NCBI GenBank assembly: GCA_020638695.1
Contig: JACKIB010000011.1
Coordinates: 1 to 64,000 of the forward strand
Direction: 5' to 3'
From: Planctomycetota bacterium
GTDB lineage: Bacteria; Planctomycetota; UBA1135; UBA2386
DNA: 64,000 nucleotides
Within the stretch, counting starts at the first letter, position 1. Each line of letters opens with the position of its first letter. This document shows positions 18,565 to 27,100 of the stretch, piece by piece. Both the position numbers and the translations under genes were made by a program. Under the pieces are notes generated by a model, which was not told the DNA's origin, did no database searches, and worked only from the letters and a program-made list of their open reading frames with translations.

Positions 18565-19218
18565 TCAGCTGCGGGCGATTCGACGCATCAAACCGTCGGC
18601 ACTCGCGGCATCGCCGGTGCCGGTGTAGATCGCTTCGCCGAGCTGGGCGGCGGTAGCGCCCAGCGCCAGCGCACCGCGGCCGTGCGCGACCAGCTGCGGA
18701 ATCTGCCCGGTGTGCGCCAGGATGCCCGCGGCGAGTAGCTCACGGACTGCCGGGCGCAATCCCGGGCGGGTGAGGATTCGCCCGTAGGCCGTGTCCAACA
18801 CGAACTCGTGCAGCTCGTGGTGGCAGTCGCGGAGCATGCCCAGCACGGCGTCGGTGTTGGCCCCGTAGATGGAATGGAACAACGCCTCGCCAGCCGCGCG
18901 CTGCTCGGCCTCGGGAAGGCCGCCGCCAGCCGGAGGCGTCGGAGCCGGCCACACGGCACGAAGCGTCTGGAACGCATTCACGACCCGCGGGAAGCCGCAG
19001 AACAGCACAGCCTGTAGCAGCACCTCCTCGATCTGGCTGCGCGGCATCCCGAGTCGTCGTCCGTGGGTGCACGCCTCGGTCAAGCGCGCCTCATCGCCTG
19101 GCCACACGGCTACCTTGGCCACCACGAGTAGCCGCACCTCGGGCTCGAGTCCGGGGCGGCGGAGGAGCAGGTCGAGGTCTCGCCCGACAGGGCCTTGGTC
19201 CGCGTGCGCGTCGCTCAC
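18565..19218 (-). CDS. carboxymuconolactone decarboxylase (CMD/AhpD)-family protein
   Basis: About 217 aa, built from two AhpD-like helical modules. The first contains EACTHGRRLGMPRSQIEEVLLQAVLFCGFPRVVNAFQTL, a CMD signature; the second is ALGATAAQLGEAIYTGTGDAASADGLM. The canonical CxxC pair of AhpD is absent, so a peroxidase-type role is unlikely and a decarboxylase-like or uncharacterised role remains. I start at the GTG at 19216-19218 (VSDAHADQG); the longer open frame reads into a palindromic element (MAGHKCCELR...), which is not native coding. The gene is convergent with the response regulator. Confidence 0.65.
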   Translation of the reverse strand: MSDAHADQGPVGRDLDLLLRRPGLEPEVRLLVVAKVAVWPGDEARLTEACTHGRRLGMPRSQIEEVLLQAVLFCGFPRVVNAFQTLRAVWPAPTPPAGGGLPEAEQRAAGEALFHSIYGANTDAVLGMLRDCHHELHEFVLDTAYGRILTRPGLRPAVRELLAAGILAHTGQIPQLVAHGRGALALGATAAQLGEAIYTGTGDAASADGLMRRIARS

Positions 19219-19296
19219 GTCAGTGCGGCAGAATACCGCAGCGGGCGGCCTGGCGGCGCGCCGACTCGGATCGCCGACCGGTGTCCCTCGTGAGGG

Positions 19297-19466
19297 CAAG
19301 TGCCCCCGGGTCCGGAGTTCGCAGCACTTGTGCCCGGCCATTCGATCCGCTCGCTGCGTTGCTGCTCCTCAGCTTGTCCACCAACAAGCCGTGTCGTCGC
19401 AGCGCCTTGCGCGCGAATCGACTGAAGCAGCCACGTTTGCTGCGAACTTCAGACGAGGGGCACTAG
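19297..19466. mobile_element. family C palindromic element, diverged copy
   Basis: About 170 bp with imperfect inverted ends (GTGCCCCCGGGTCCGGAG against CTTCAGACGAGGGGCAC). The interior shares the block CTCAGCTTGTCCACCAAC with the better-preserved copy at 19463-19631. Its left boundary is CAAG, a probable decayed CTAG, and its right boundary CTAG (19463-19466) is shared with the next element. It lies upstream of the CMD-family gene, which reads away from it. Confidence 0.6.
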
Positions 19467-19631
19467 TGGGGTGTGTCCGAAGTTGGTCACATAAGTCGCC
19501 GGCCCTACGGCCCGCTCGCGGCGTCGCAGCTCCTCAGCTTGTCCACCAACAAGCCGTGTCGTCGCAGCTCCTTGCGAGCGAACCGCATGACTCGACGACT
19601 TATGCAACGAACTTCGGACACACCCCACTAG
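19463..19631. mobile_element. family C palindromic element, intact copy (169 bp)
   Basis: Terminal inverted repeats are 22 bases perfect (CTAGTGGGGTGTGTCCGAAG... reversed at the right end), extending imperfectly through CATAAGTCG to about 36 bases. A central hairpin CTTGT/ACAAG is present. Both ends are CTAG and both are shared with neighbouring elements. No coding capacity is credible. Confidence 0.75.
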
Positions 19632-19809
19632 CCCGGACTATTCATGAGCAGCGTCGCGAGATCGTGCAAGGTTGTTGCTGGCAAGGAGAACGGCAGGTTC
19701 TGCCCGGAGGCGGGGTGCCTCCCCGTCGAGGAGCAGGTTCTGACGTTCGACGAAGCCAGCAGCGAACTTGCGCGATCGCAGCAGCTCGGTCATGAATAGT
19801 CCGGGCTAG
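19628..19809. mobile_element. family B palindromic element (182 bp)
   Basis: Perfect 20-base terminal inverted repeats CTAGCCCGGACTATTCATGA at 19628-19647 and its complement at 19790-19809. The interior has a GGAGGC/GCCTCC stem. The ends share CTAG with the family C unit on the left and the family A unit on the right. A related, diverged unit lies near 34.6 kb and an isolated end lies next to metG. Confidence 0.75.
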
Positions 19810-19973
19810 GAGTCTGCGCCACAGAATGACAACCCTTGAGATCCGCGCCTTCCAACACCCGTCACCACCCGAAAGCCTCGCCGAATCCACCAATTCGGCT
19901 GCGTTTTCGGCCGGCGACCTGCGCCGAAATCCACGCACCTCCTGAGTCGCCCTTCTGTGGCGCAGACTCCTAG
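19806..19973. mobile_element. family A palindromic element, copy 2 (168 bp)
   Basis: Same length and orientation as the copy at 15953-16120, with a single base difference (GCGTTTTCGG here, GCGATTTCGG there). The left end shares CTAG with family B. The right CTAG (19970-19973) contains, on the minus strand, the TAG stop of the HDOD gene. Confidence 0.8.
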
Positions 19974-20809
19974 GACAGCGTGACTGCGCGGATGTCGTTG
20001 GTGATCTCCTCGAGGCGGTCCGGTGGTACCCCGAGTGCCTGGAGGGCGTCGGAATCGACCAGGTCGCCGCGATACGGCGCAGTTTGGTCCGCCGCCTGGT
20101 GCGCGATGGTGTTGGCCGACTGGATCAGGAAGCCCACCGCCCAGGTGTCGGGATTGGTGCCCGGGCTGTGGTGGTACATCACCGCGGCCTGCAGGATCGG
20201 TGCGAGGTTCCAACGCTGCGCCAACAGCCCGCCGATGTGGGCGTGGGAGAAGCCGAACAGCTCGCCTTCGGCTTGCGCCAGGGGAATGCCGCGCTCCTGG
20301 CTGAGCTTCATCGCTTCGCCGAACCGATCCGGCTGATTCTGCACCAGCAACACCTTGCCGATGTCGTGGATCAGGCCACCCGTGTAGGCGTCGTCGATCG
20401 TCATGTCGAGGTCGAACTTCGCATCGCGCACCAAGATGCGCGCTGCCATCGCGGTCTTGAAGCTGTGGTCCCACAGCCACTGCACGTCGAGGTTGCCCTC
20501 GTCGGGCCCGGCGAAGCTGTCGAGCACCGTGGCCTGGACCACCAGGTTGTGCACCACGCGCAGGCCGAGGATGCTGCAGGCGAGCGGGATCGCCGAAATC
20601 GGCTGCTTCAGGCCGTAGATCGGACTGTTGACGAGGCGCAGCACCTTCGCACCGATCGCCGGGTCCTTCTGGATGATGGAGGCCGCGTCCGCGGTGGATC
20701 CTTCGGTGCTGTTCAGGACCTCCTGCATCTCCAACAGCACCGTTGGGATGGTCGGAATGCTGACGGTCGAATCGACCAGCTCTTCGAGCTCTTCGGTTGT
20801 CGTGATCAA
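19970..20809 (-). CDS. HDOD-domain signalling protein with retained HD motif
   Basis: About 279 aa, almost wholly one HDOD domain: IPTIPTVLLEMQEVLN, ASIIQKDPAIGAKVLRLVNSPIYGL, then a helical core with HSFKTAMAARIL and AYTGGLIHDIGKVLL. Many HDOD proteins lose the HD pair, but here HDIGK is kept, so a metal-dependent phosphohydrolase activity is possible. HDOD proteins act in bacterial signalling and post-transcriptional control. I start at the TTG at 20807-20809 because a GGAG lies 8 bases before it and upstream residues are Arg-rich shadow. The stop TAG is embedded in the CTAG of the adjacent palindromic element. Confidence 0.75.
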   Translation of the reverse strand: MITTTEELEELVDSTVSIPTIPTVLLEMQEVLNSTEGSTADAASIIQKDPAIGAKVLRLVNSPIYGLKQPISAIPLACSILGLRVVHNLVVQATVLDSFAGPDEGNLDVQWLWDHSFKTAMAARILVRDAKFDLDMTIDDAYTGGLIHDIGKVLLVQNQPDRFGEAMKLSQERGIPLAQAEGELFGFSHAHIGGLLAQRWNLAPILQAAVMYHHSPGTNPDTWAVGFLIQSANTIAHQAADQTAPYRGDLVDSDALQALGVPPDRLEEITNDIRAVTLS

Positions 20810-20906
20810 GTGCTGGACTCCGTCTCTCGGCCCCGACTCTCGCTCTCGGTATCGGAACGACCACGCGCCCGCTTGAACGCAACCCGCGGGGGCGGGGTCG
20901 AGCGGT

Positions 20907-21635
20907 TCACCGCCGCCGTACGAACTTCGGGTCGGCGTAGCGCCGGGCCAGAATCGCGGCGTGATGCAGCTCGCTCGCCGTCGGTTCGCCGGGTCGGGGT
21001 TCGAGTCCGAGTTGCTCGGCAAACGACCCGATGAGGGCCTCGATCAGTCGATCCTCGGTGGCTTCGGGTGGGGCGAAATCGAGCAGGCTACCGCAGAACG
21101 GGGTCGCGTCGGGAGCGCGCAGCACTAGCGATCCGTGGTGTAGCACACGCTCGGCGGGATGCCGCAGGCGTCGCTGTGCCGAGCCGAACAGCTTGTCGCC
21201 GCGCGTGGTCAGCAGGTCGTGGGTGGTCGGCTCGGCGAAGCACCAGTGCCGTGCCGGGCGGGCCGCGGTGTCGGGATCGCCGGACGCGGCGCGCGTCGAG
21301 ATCCCCAGCCGGTCCAGGGCCGCGGCCACGCAGCCGTGCACCAACGCGTACGACGCGGCGGTGTCGGTGGGCAGCCGCGTGGCGTCGAGTGTCAGTGCGA
21401 GTGTGATCTCGTGATCGTGGTAGATCGCACCCCCACCGGTGATGCGGCGTACCACCGCGTGGGATCCCTGGACCGAGTCCACCCATGCACTGGGCTGGAA
21501 ATAGCCCAGCGAGATCGCCGCGGGTCGCCAGCGGTAGAACCGCAGCGTCGACCCGCTACCTGCATCGCGCAGCAGGGCTTCGTCCAGCCCCATCTGCAGC
21601 GATGGCTCACCGAACCCCGAGCGGATGACCCGCAG
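20907..21635 (-). CDS. lipM: LipM-type octanoyltransferase / lipoate-protein ligase-family enzyme
   Basis: The enzyme installs octanoyl or lipoyl groups on carrier proteins. The fold is BPL/LplA/LipB: RRITGGGAIYHDHEITLALTL, then HWCFAEPTTHDLLTTRGDKLFGSAQRR and HHGSLVL. The Cys in HWCF (about residue 132 from the start used) matches the catalytic Cys of Bacillus LipM, which loads octanoate onto GcvH, rather than LplA. The gene follows gcvT-gcvH, and GcvH is the expected acceptor. The start is uncertain: no ATG/GTG/TTG lies between the gcvH end and the conserved RVIRSGFGEP strand. I use a CTG at 21633-21635; a TTG at 21734 would add about 33 Arg/Ser-rich residues overlapping gcvH. Confidence 0.78.
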   Translation of the reverse strand: MRVIRSGFGEPSLQMGLDEALLRDAGSGSTLRFYRWRPAAISLGYFQPSAWVDSVQGSHAVVRRITGGGAIYHDHEITLALTLDATRLPTDTAASYALVHGCVAAALDRLGISTRAASGDPDTAARPARHWCFAEPTTHDLLTTRGDKLFGSAQRRLRHPAERVLHHGSLVLRAPDATPFCGSLLDFAPPEATEDRLIEALIGSFAEQLGLEPRPGEPTASELHHAAILARRYADPKFVRRR

Positions 21636-21643
21636 GTTCGCGG

Positions 21644-22024
21644 CTACTCTCCTTCGGCTTGAACGAGCTCTTCGTACGCTTTCGCGTCGAGCAGATCGGG
21701 AGACGTCTCCTCGACCCGGACCTTGATCATCCAACCGCGGTCGAACGCGTCCTCGGCCAGCGACATCACGTTCTCGACCAACTCGTCGTTGGTCGCGATC
21801 ACCTCACCGGTGACCGGCGAGTAGATGTCGGAGACGCTCTTCACGGATTCGATTTCGCCGTACGGCTCGCCCGCCTTCACCTTCGCGCCGACGTCGGGCA
21901 GCTCGAGGTAGATCAGGTCCGACAGCAGGTTGATGGCGTGGTCGGTGATGCCCAGGGTCGCGACGTCGCCCTCGATCAGGCACCACTCGTGGGACTTGAG
22001 ATACTTTCGGTCGGTAGGACGCAT
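21644..22024 (-). CDS. gcvH: glycine cleavage system H protein
   Basis: GcvH shuttles the aminomethyl group on its lipoyl arm between the P, T and L proteins. The 126-aa protein has the standard layout: YLKSHEW, GITDHAINLLSDLIYLELPDVG, and the lipoyl-lysine in GEIESVKSVSDIYSPVTGEV (K62). Length and spacing are normal. It lies between gcvT and the octanoyltransferase on the same strand, so acceptor, enzyme partner and cofactor-loading enzyme are encoded together. Confidence 0.95.
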   Translation of the reverse strand: MRPTDRKYLKSHEWCLIEGDVATLGITDHAINLLSDLIYLELPDVGAKVKAGEPYGEIESVKSVSDIYSPVTGEVIATNDELVENVMSLAEDAFDRGWMIKVRVEETSPDLLDAKAYEELVQAEGE

Positions 22025-22055
22025 GGCAACTGCGGCGGTATTGCGGCGAGCGCGG

Positions 22056-23147
22056 TCAGCGGGGCCGTTTGTAGAACGGGAGATCGTGGACTGTAGCCGG
22101 CTCGCTGGCCTGTCGAATGCGGAATTCGACCGGCGTCCCGGACACGGCCAGTTCGGTGGGGAGGTAGGTCGTGGCGATGTTTCGTCCGAGGGTCGGCGAG
22201 ATCGCTCCCGAGAGGATCGCGCCGACGTCGCGGCCGTCGATGCTCACCGGGTAGCCCTGCCGTGGCACGCGCCGGCTCTCGGTCGTCAGCCCCACCAGTC
22301 GGCGCGCTGGACCGCCGGCTTGTCGGATCTGCTCCAAGGCGGTCCGACCGGTGAAGTCGTGGGTGAACTTCACACCGAACTCGAGTCCGGCTTCCAGCGG
22401 GTTGGTGGTTTCGTCGATCTCGTGTCCGTACAGCGGCATGCCGGCTTCCAGCCGCAGCGTGTCGCGCGCGCCCAGCCCGGTTGCGCGCAGCTGGTGGTCG
22501 GCGCCGGCTTCCAGGAAGGCGTCCCACAGCTCGGCGGTCCGCGCCTGCGGAGCGTACACCTCGAACCCGTCCTCGCCGGTGTAGCCGGTGCGTGACAGCT
22601 CGACGGCGACTCCGGCGATGTGCGTGACCGCCCAGTTGTAGTAGCGCAGCGACGACAGGTCGAAGTCCGTGAGCTGCTGGGTGATGGCCTGGGAAGCCGG
22701 CCCCTGGATCGCGAACATCCCCAGCTCGTCGGTCTGGTCGAGCAGCGTGACGTCGAAGCCCTTGGCCGTGTCGTGCATGATGGCCAGGTCGCGCGCCGTG
22801 TTGCCCGCGTTGATCACCAGGAAGAACTCGTCGGCAACCGGATGGCGGTAGATCAGGATGTCATCCTGGGTCAGTCCGTCCGCATCGAGGATCAACGCGT
22901 AGCGGATCGCCCCCGCGGGGATCTTGGCGGCGTCGTTGGTCTGGAGTCGTTGGAGGAACGCCTCGGCCTGGGGTCCGCGCACCCGCACCCGACCCATGTG
23001 GCCGAGATCGAACAGCCCGGCGTAGCGCCGCACGTGCGCGGCTTCCTCGAGGATTCCGGTGTATTGCACCGGCATCTGCCAACCAGCGAAATCGACGAGT
23101 CGGGCGCCGAGGTCCGAGTGCCGGGACTTGAGTGCGGTCTCTCTCAT
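22056..23147 (-). CDS. gcvT: aminomethyltransferase (glycine cleavage system T protein)
   Basis: GcvT releases ammonia from the aminomethyl-loaded H protein and transfers the one-carbon unit to tetrahydrofolate. The 363-aa protein shows the family landmarks DFAGWQMPVQYTGILEEAAHVRRYAGLFDLGHMG, RTGYTGEDGFEVY, LGARDTLRLEAGMPLYGHEID and NPLEAGLEFGVKF. The ATG at 23145-23147 gives MRETALKSRHSDLGA, the typical start. It is first in gcvT-gcvH-lipM; glycine decarboxylase genes (gcvP) are not in this window. No glycine riboswitch was recognised upstream. Confidence 0.95.
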   Translation of the reverse strand: MRETALKSRHSDLGARLVDFAGWQMPVQYTGILEEAAHVRRYAGLFDLGHMGRVRVRGPQAEAFLQRLQTNDAAKIPAGAIRYALILDADGLTQDDILIYRHPVADEFFLVINAGNTARDLAIMHDTAKGFDVTLLDQTDELGMFAIQGPASQAITQQLTDFDLSSLRYYNWAVTHIAGVAVELSRTGYTGEDGFEVYAPQARTAELWDAFLEAGADHQLRATGLGARDTLRLEAGMPLYGHEIDETTNPLEAGLEFGVKFTHDFTGRTALEQIRQAGGPARRLVGLTTESRRVPRQGYPVSIDGRDVGAILSGAISPTLGRNIATTYLPTELAVSGTPVEFRIRQASEPATVHDLPFYKRPR

Positions 23148-23457
23148 GATCTGGGGGCCGGCCGCGCGCCGGGACGGCCGAGGCTACTGCGGCCCCCGGC
23201 GTGGTGCCATGGCACGGATCGCCGACGCGGGGAATCCGGCCCACCGATGGGCGAGACCCAGGAGTGCCGAGCAGGGCGTGCGAGGCTCCGGGTGCGCGGT
23301 GCCGGAACCCCACGCGGCCGGGGCGGCCACTGGGCTCGTGCGCGCCGGGACGTGCCCTCCACCTCGACCCGGCTCCCGAGCGGCGATTCGCCGCACCCTC
23401 GGGACATCCCGTTGACAGGCTCCGACTCCCGAACGCTCGCTTCGCGCCGCTTCGGAA
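23148..23457. other. 310-base gap upstream of gcvT; no gene seen
   Basis: This region between gcvT and the TPR gene (both minus strand) is GC-rich with several short dyads but no coding-looking frame. I looked for the conserved glycine-aptamer core and did not see it. A TTGACA at 23413 on the plus strand lacks a matching -10. Confidence 0.3.
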
Positions 23458-24003
23458 TCAGAAGAAGCCCGTCAACCGATCCAGGTCGACGAGATCCAGC
23501 TCGTCGCGGCTGATCGGCGGAAGCTGGGCGAAGCGCTCGCGCTCCTGCGATGAAGAGAAGTCGTCGCCGAAGCGACGCAATTCCTTTCTGGGGCAAGAGC
23601 CGAGGCCGCGGTCGAGTACGTCCGGGGTTCCGGCCTCGACCCCGCCTGACACCGAGGTCGCTCGGTAGGACCGCCATGTCGCCCGTTCCCCCGCTTCCTC
23701 GAACAGCCGGTCGGTCGCCGGTGGCTCGAACAGCTCGAAAGGGAACTTCAACTGGGCGTAGCGCTCGGGTGCGGTGCGCTGCGCGGACGCGAGCTCGCGC
23801 CGCCAGGTCGGGTAGTCGCGGGCGCTGTACGCCAGCCTGCCCAGGTAGATGTAGGCGATGAAATCATCACCTCGAAGGCGTAGCACGTGCTCGAAGTGCC
23901 GGCGCGCCGGCTCGGTGCGACCGAGCTGGAAGCAGATCCGTCCGGCCAGTCTGTGCCAGATGGCCGTGAGGGATCGCAGGGGGTGACGGAACCAATGCAC
24001 CAT
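23458..24003 (-). CDS. small TPR-like protein, unknown function
   Basis: About 181 aa from the ATG at 24001-24003 (MVHWFRHPLRSLTAIW). Two TPR-like helical pairs are visible, AGRICFQLGRTEPARRHFEHVLRL and FIAYIYLGRLAYSARDYPTWRRELASAQRTAPE, followed by an acidic, less ordered C-terminal half ending in DRLTGFF. An ATG 36 bases upstream (MGMRARPP) is an alternative start. It faces the GTPase-cluster operon across a 170-base divergent promoter region, which may link it to that system. No enzymatic motif is visible. Confidence 0.6.
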   Translation of the reverse strand: MVHWFRHPLRSLTAIWHRLAGRICFQLGRTEPARRHFEHVLRLRGDDFIAYIYLGRLAYSARDYPTWRRELASAQRTAPERYAQLKFPFELFEPPATDRLFEEAGERATWRSYRATSVSGGVEAGTPDVLDRGLGSCPRKELRRFGDDFSSSQERERFAQLPPISRDELDLVDLDRLTGFF

Positions 24004-24174
24004 GCCGTTGCCCGTTGGAGGTCGGGCGCGCATCCCCAAGCGTAGGCGCTGCCAGGCGTTCCCGCAAGCGTCTCAACACGGGCTGACTCGATTGCCGATA
24101 GGCCGGACACCGTTAGCGCCCGTTCTCGAGCACCGCTCGGGGGGCGCCGGTATGGGCTGGCAGACGGAAGACGC

Positions 24175-27100
24175 ATGGCGCTCAAGGGAGATCTGGCAAG
24201 TGTAGATCTGGCACAGGTGTTCCAGATGCTGGCACTAAACCAGAAGGTGGGTCTGCTCGGCATCCAGTCTCCTACCGCCTGGAAGGCCCTCTACTTCGAC
24301 GAGCGGGGCGTCACGTTGTACTTCAACGAGCATGCGATGCTCGACAACGTGCTGGCCAAGCTCGTGCGGAGCGGAGTATTGGCTGGCGACGGGGTGGCGG
24401 AAGCCCGGGAGCATTCGGTCCGGCACGGCCAGGCAGTGGTCGACAGCCTGCTGGCGGGCGGCTACCTGACCGAGGACGACCTCGACCAGGCCCTGCGAAC
24501 CGAGATCGAGGAGCAGATCTACGAGCTGTTCTTCTGGTACGACGCCAAGTTCGAGTTCTTCGAGGGCGCCACCGAGTACCAGGGTCAGGAAGGGATCATC
24601 CACGACCGCTTCTTCTTCGGGACGGACATCCTGATCATGGAGGCGGCCCGGCGCATCGACGAGTGGGGCTACATCCAGACGTTGGTGGCCAACGGCCTGG
24701 AAGTGCATCGGCACGTGCCCGGCAACTCGCGCGCCTTCGAGCTCGACGAAGAAGCGTTCCAGATCTACGAGCTGCTGGACGCCAAGCGCAACGTCAACCG
24801 GCTGATCGAGATCACCAGCATCCCGTCGTTCCACGTCTTCAAGACGCTGGCGACGTTGCTGGAGGACGGAATGATCGAAGCCGTCCCCTCGGACGAGCTC
24901 CTTGCTGCCGGCCAGGAGTGCATGCACGAGGGGCGCATGCAGGACGCGATCAACCTGCTCGAGCGGGCGGTGCTGGATGGCGTGGGCGTTCCCGAGGTGC
25001 ACATCCTCGCCTCGGAAGCCTACGACGCGGTCGCCGAGTACGAGCAGAGCGCGTTCCATACCAAGTGCACCGCGGAGTACCACGCGGCGCAGGGCAATCT
25101 GCGCGAAGCGATCGACCTGTACCGCTGGGTGCTGGAGTCGATCCCGACCGACCTCGCCGCGTGCCAGCGGGTGGTCGAGCTCTCGGTGGGGCGGCCGGAC
25201 CTGTCGACCCCGGACTTCAACCCGCTGCAGATCGGCAAGAACCTCGTCGACCTCTATCTCGAGATCGGCGAGGTCGATCGGGTGCGCAATCTGCTCGAGG
25301 ACCTGCTCCGCGAGAACCCGACCGACATCGAGCTCAAGAAGAGCCTGATCAACGTCCACACCAAGGTGGGCGACACGCGGCGCGTCATCGAGCTGTACGT
25401 GTCGATCGCCGACGACCTGCAGAAGCGCGGCGACCCGATCCAGGCGATCAAGTACCTGCAGAAGATCCTGCAGATCGACCGCTCGCGTTCGGACATCTCC
25501 GATCGGATCAAGTCGCTGTATCAGGCGGACGAGCGCAAGCGCAGCCGCCGGCGTGGCTTGGTGGCCCTGACGGTGGTGTTCTGCATGCTGGTGGCCGCGA
25601 CCATCGGCTACTACATCTACAACCAGACGGCCCGCGCCTACTACGACAAGCTCGACCTCGAGCCGCTGATCGAGAAGAAGGACTTCCAGGGTGCCATCCG
25701 GGTGGTGAAGGGCTTCCTGGAGACCTACCCGTTCACCATGGTGGCCAAGGAGGCCGAGGCCGAGCTGGTGAGCCTGAATGCCCGCTACCGCGCGTACGAA
25801 GCCGCGCGGGAGCGCGAGGTCGTGCAGGAAGACGCCAAGCTGGAGCGGATCCGCTACGAGTACAAGAACGCGTGGAGCGCACACCTCGCGTTCTTCGAGC
25901 AGCGTGACCTGACCTCGGCTCTGAAGAGCATCGAGCAAGTGCGGCAGCTGGTGCGCAAGGCCGGGCAGGCCGCGGACCGGCGGTGGGAGGTCGAGAACAA
26001 GGTCGACAAGAGCCACCGGGAGCTCAAGGCCTATCTCGCCAACGCCTCGGCCCTCGAGCGACACTGTCGCCAGGCACTGGACGAAGGGAATTGGCAGCTG
26101 GCACGCAAGAACGTGCTGAAGCTGGTCAAGGAGTTCGCCCTCTCCGAGCAGGCGGCCTCCGCGCGGGTGCCGGTGATGTTCGTCACCCGCCCGGTCGGGG
26201 CGGCGGTGATGCGCTCCGGCAAGCCGCTGCTGGTGGAGAAGGGCGGCAAGCAGGTCCCGGTGGTGACGCCGGCGGTGGTGCTCTGCCCCAACCAGTCGAC
26301 GTTGAAGTTCGAGCTGGTCAAGCCCGGGTTCGTCACCCGCGAGGCGACCATCAATCCGCTGGAGTCGGCATCGGTCAGCTACGTGATGACGATCGTCCCG
26401 CTGGAGACGATCCGGTTCGCCCATCCGGTGTTGGGGACCCCGGGGCTCACCGACGATGGGACCTTGGTGGCCACGCTGCGTGGCGGACGCATCGGTGTCG
26501 CGACGCCGGTCAAGGGCGCCGCGACACAGTTGACGACGCTCAAGCTGCCAGGACTCAGCGAGGTCGACGGAATCCCTGCGGTCACCGGTCGAGAGATCGT
26601 GTTCACGACCAACGAAGGCGACGTGATGTGCTTCGAGCGGCGCGGTGGAGTTCGGCTGTGGCAGGTGCCGGCACGGCACACCGTCGAGCTCGGACCCGTG
26701 GTCGCCAACGGACGCGCGTTCCTGACCGACCGAGAGGGTCGGTTGTTCTGCCTGTCCGCATCGAGCGGGCGCGAGCTGTGGGCCCGGCCATTGGATGGTC
26801 GCGCCGCCGGGCGGCCCGCGGTGTTCGGCCGCACCGTGGCGGTCGGCTCGCACGGCGGCACGGTGCTGGTGCTCGATGCCGACAAGGGCGCCGTCTTCAA
26901 GCGGTTGGTGCTCGGACGGGCGGTCACCACGGAGGTGCTGCGCGACAACGACCTACTTGTGGTCGGCACCGAGGACGGATTCGTCAGCGGCTACCGACTC
27001 GCCGACAAGACCAAGAAGTGGACCGTGGACGTCGGTCGCTCGGTCCGACCTGGCGAACTGTGCATGTCGGAAGACCTCGAATCGCTGTTCGTGGTCGGAT

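Noticed and set aside
19219..19341. N-terminal extension of the CMD-family protein
   Set aside because: The extra residues overlap a family C palindromic element and are not CMD-like.
23148..23457. Glycine riboswitch before gcvT
   Set aside because: The conserved aptamer core could not be found by eye.
24235..26853. Long minus-strand frame opposite the DUF4388 gene
   Set aside because: Antisense shadow: low-complexity His/Leu/Val-rich translation with no recognisable fold.
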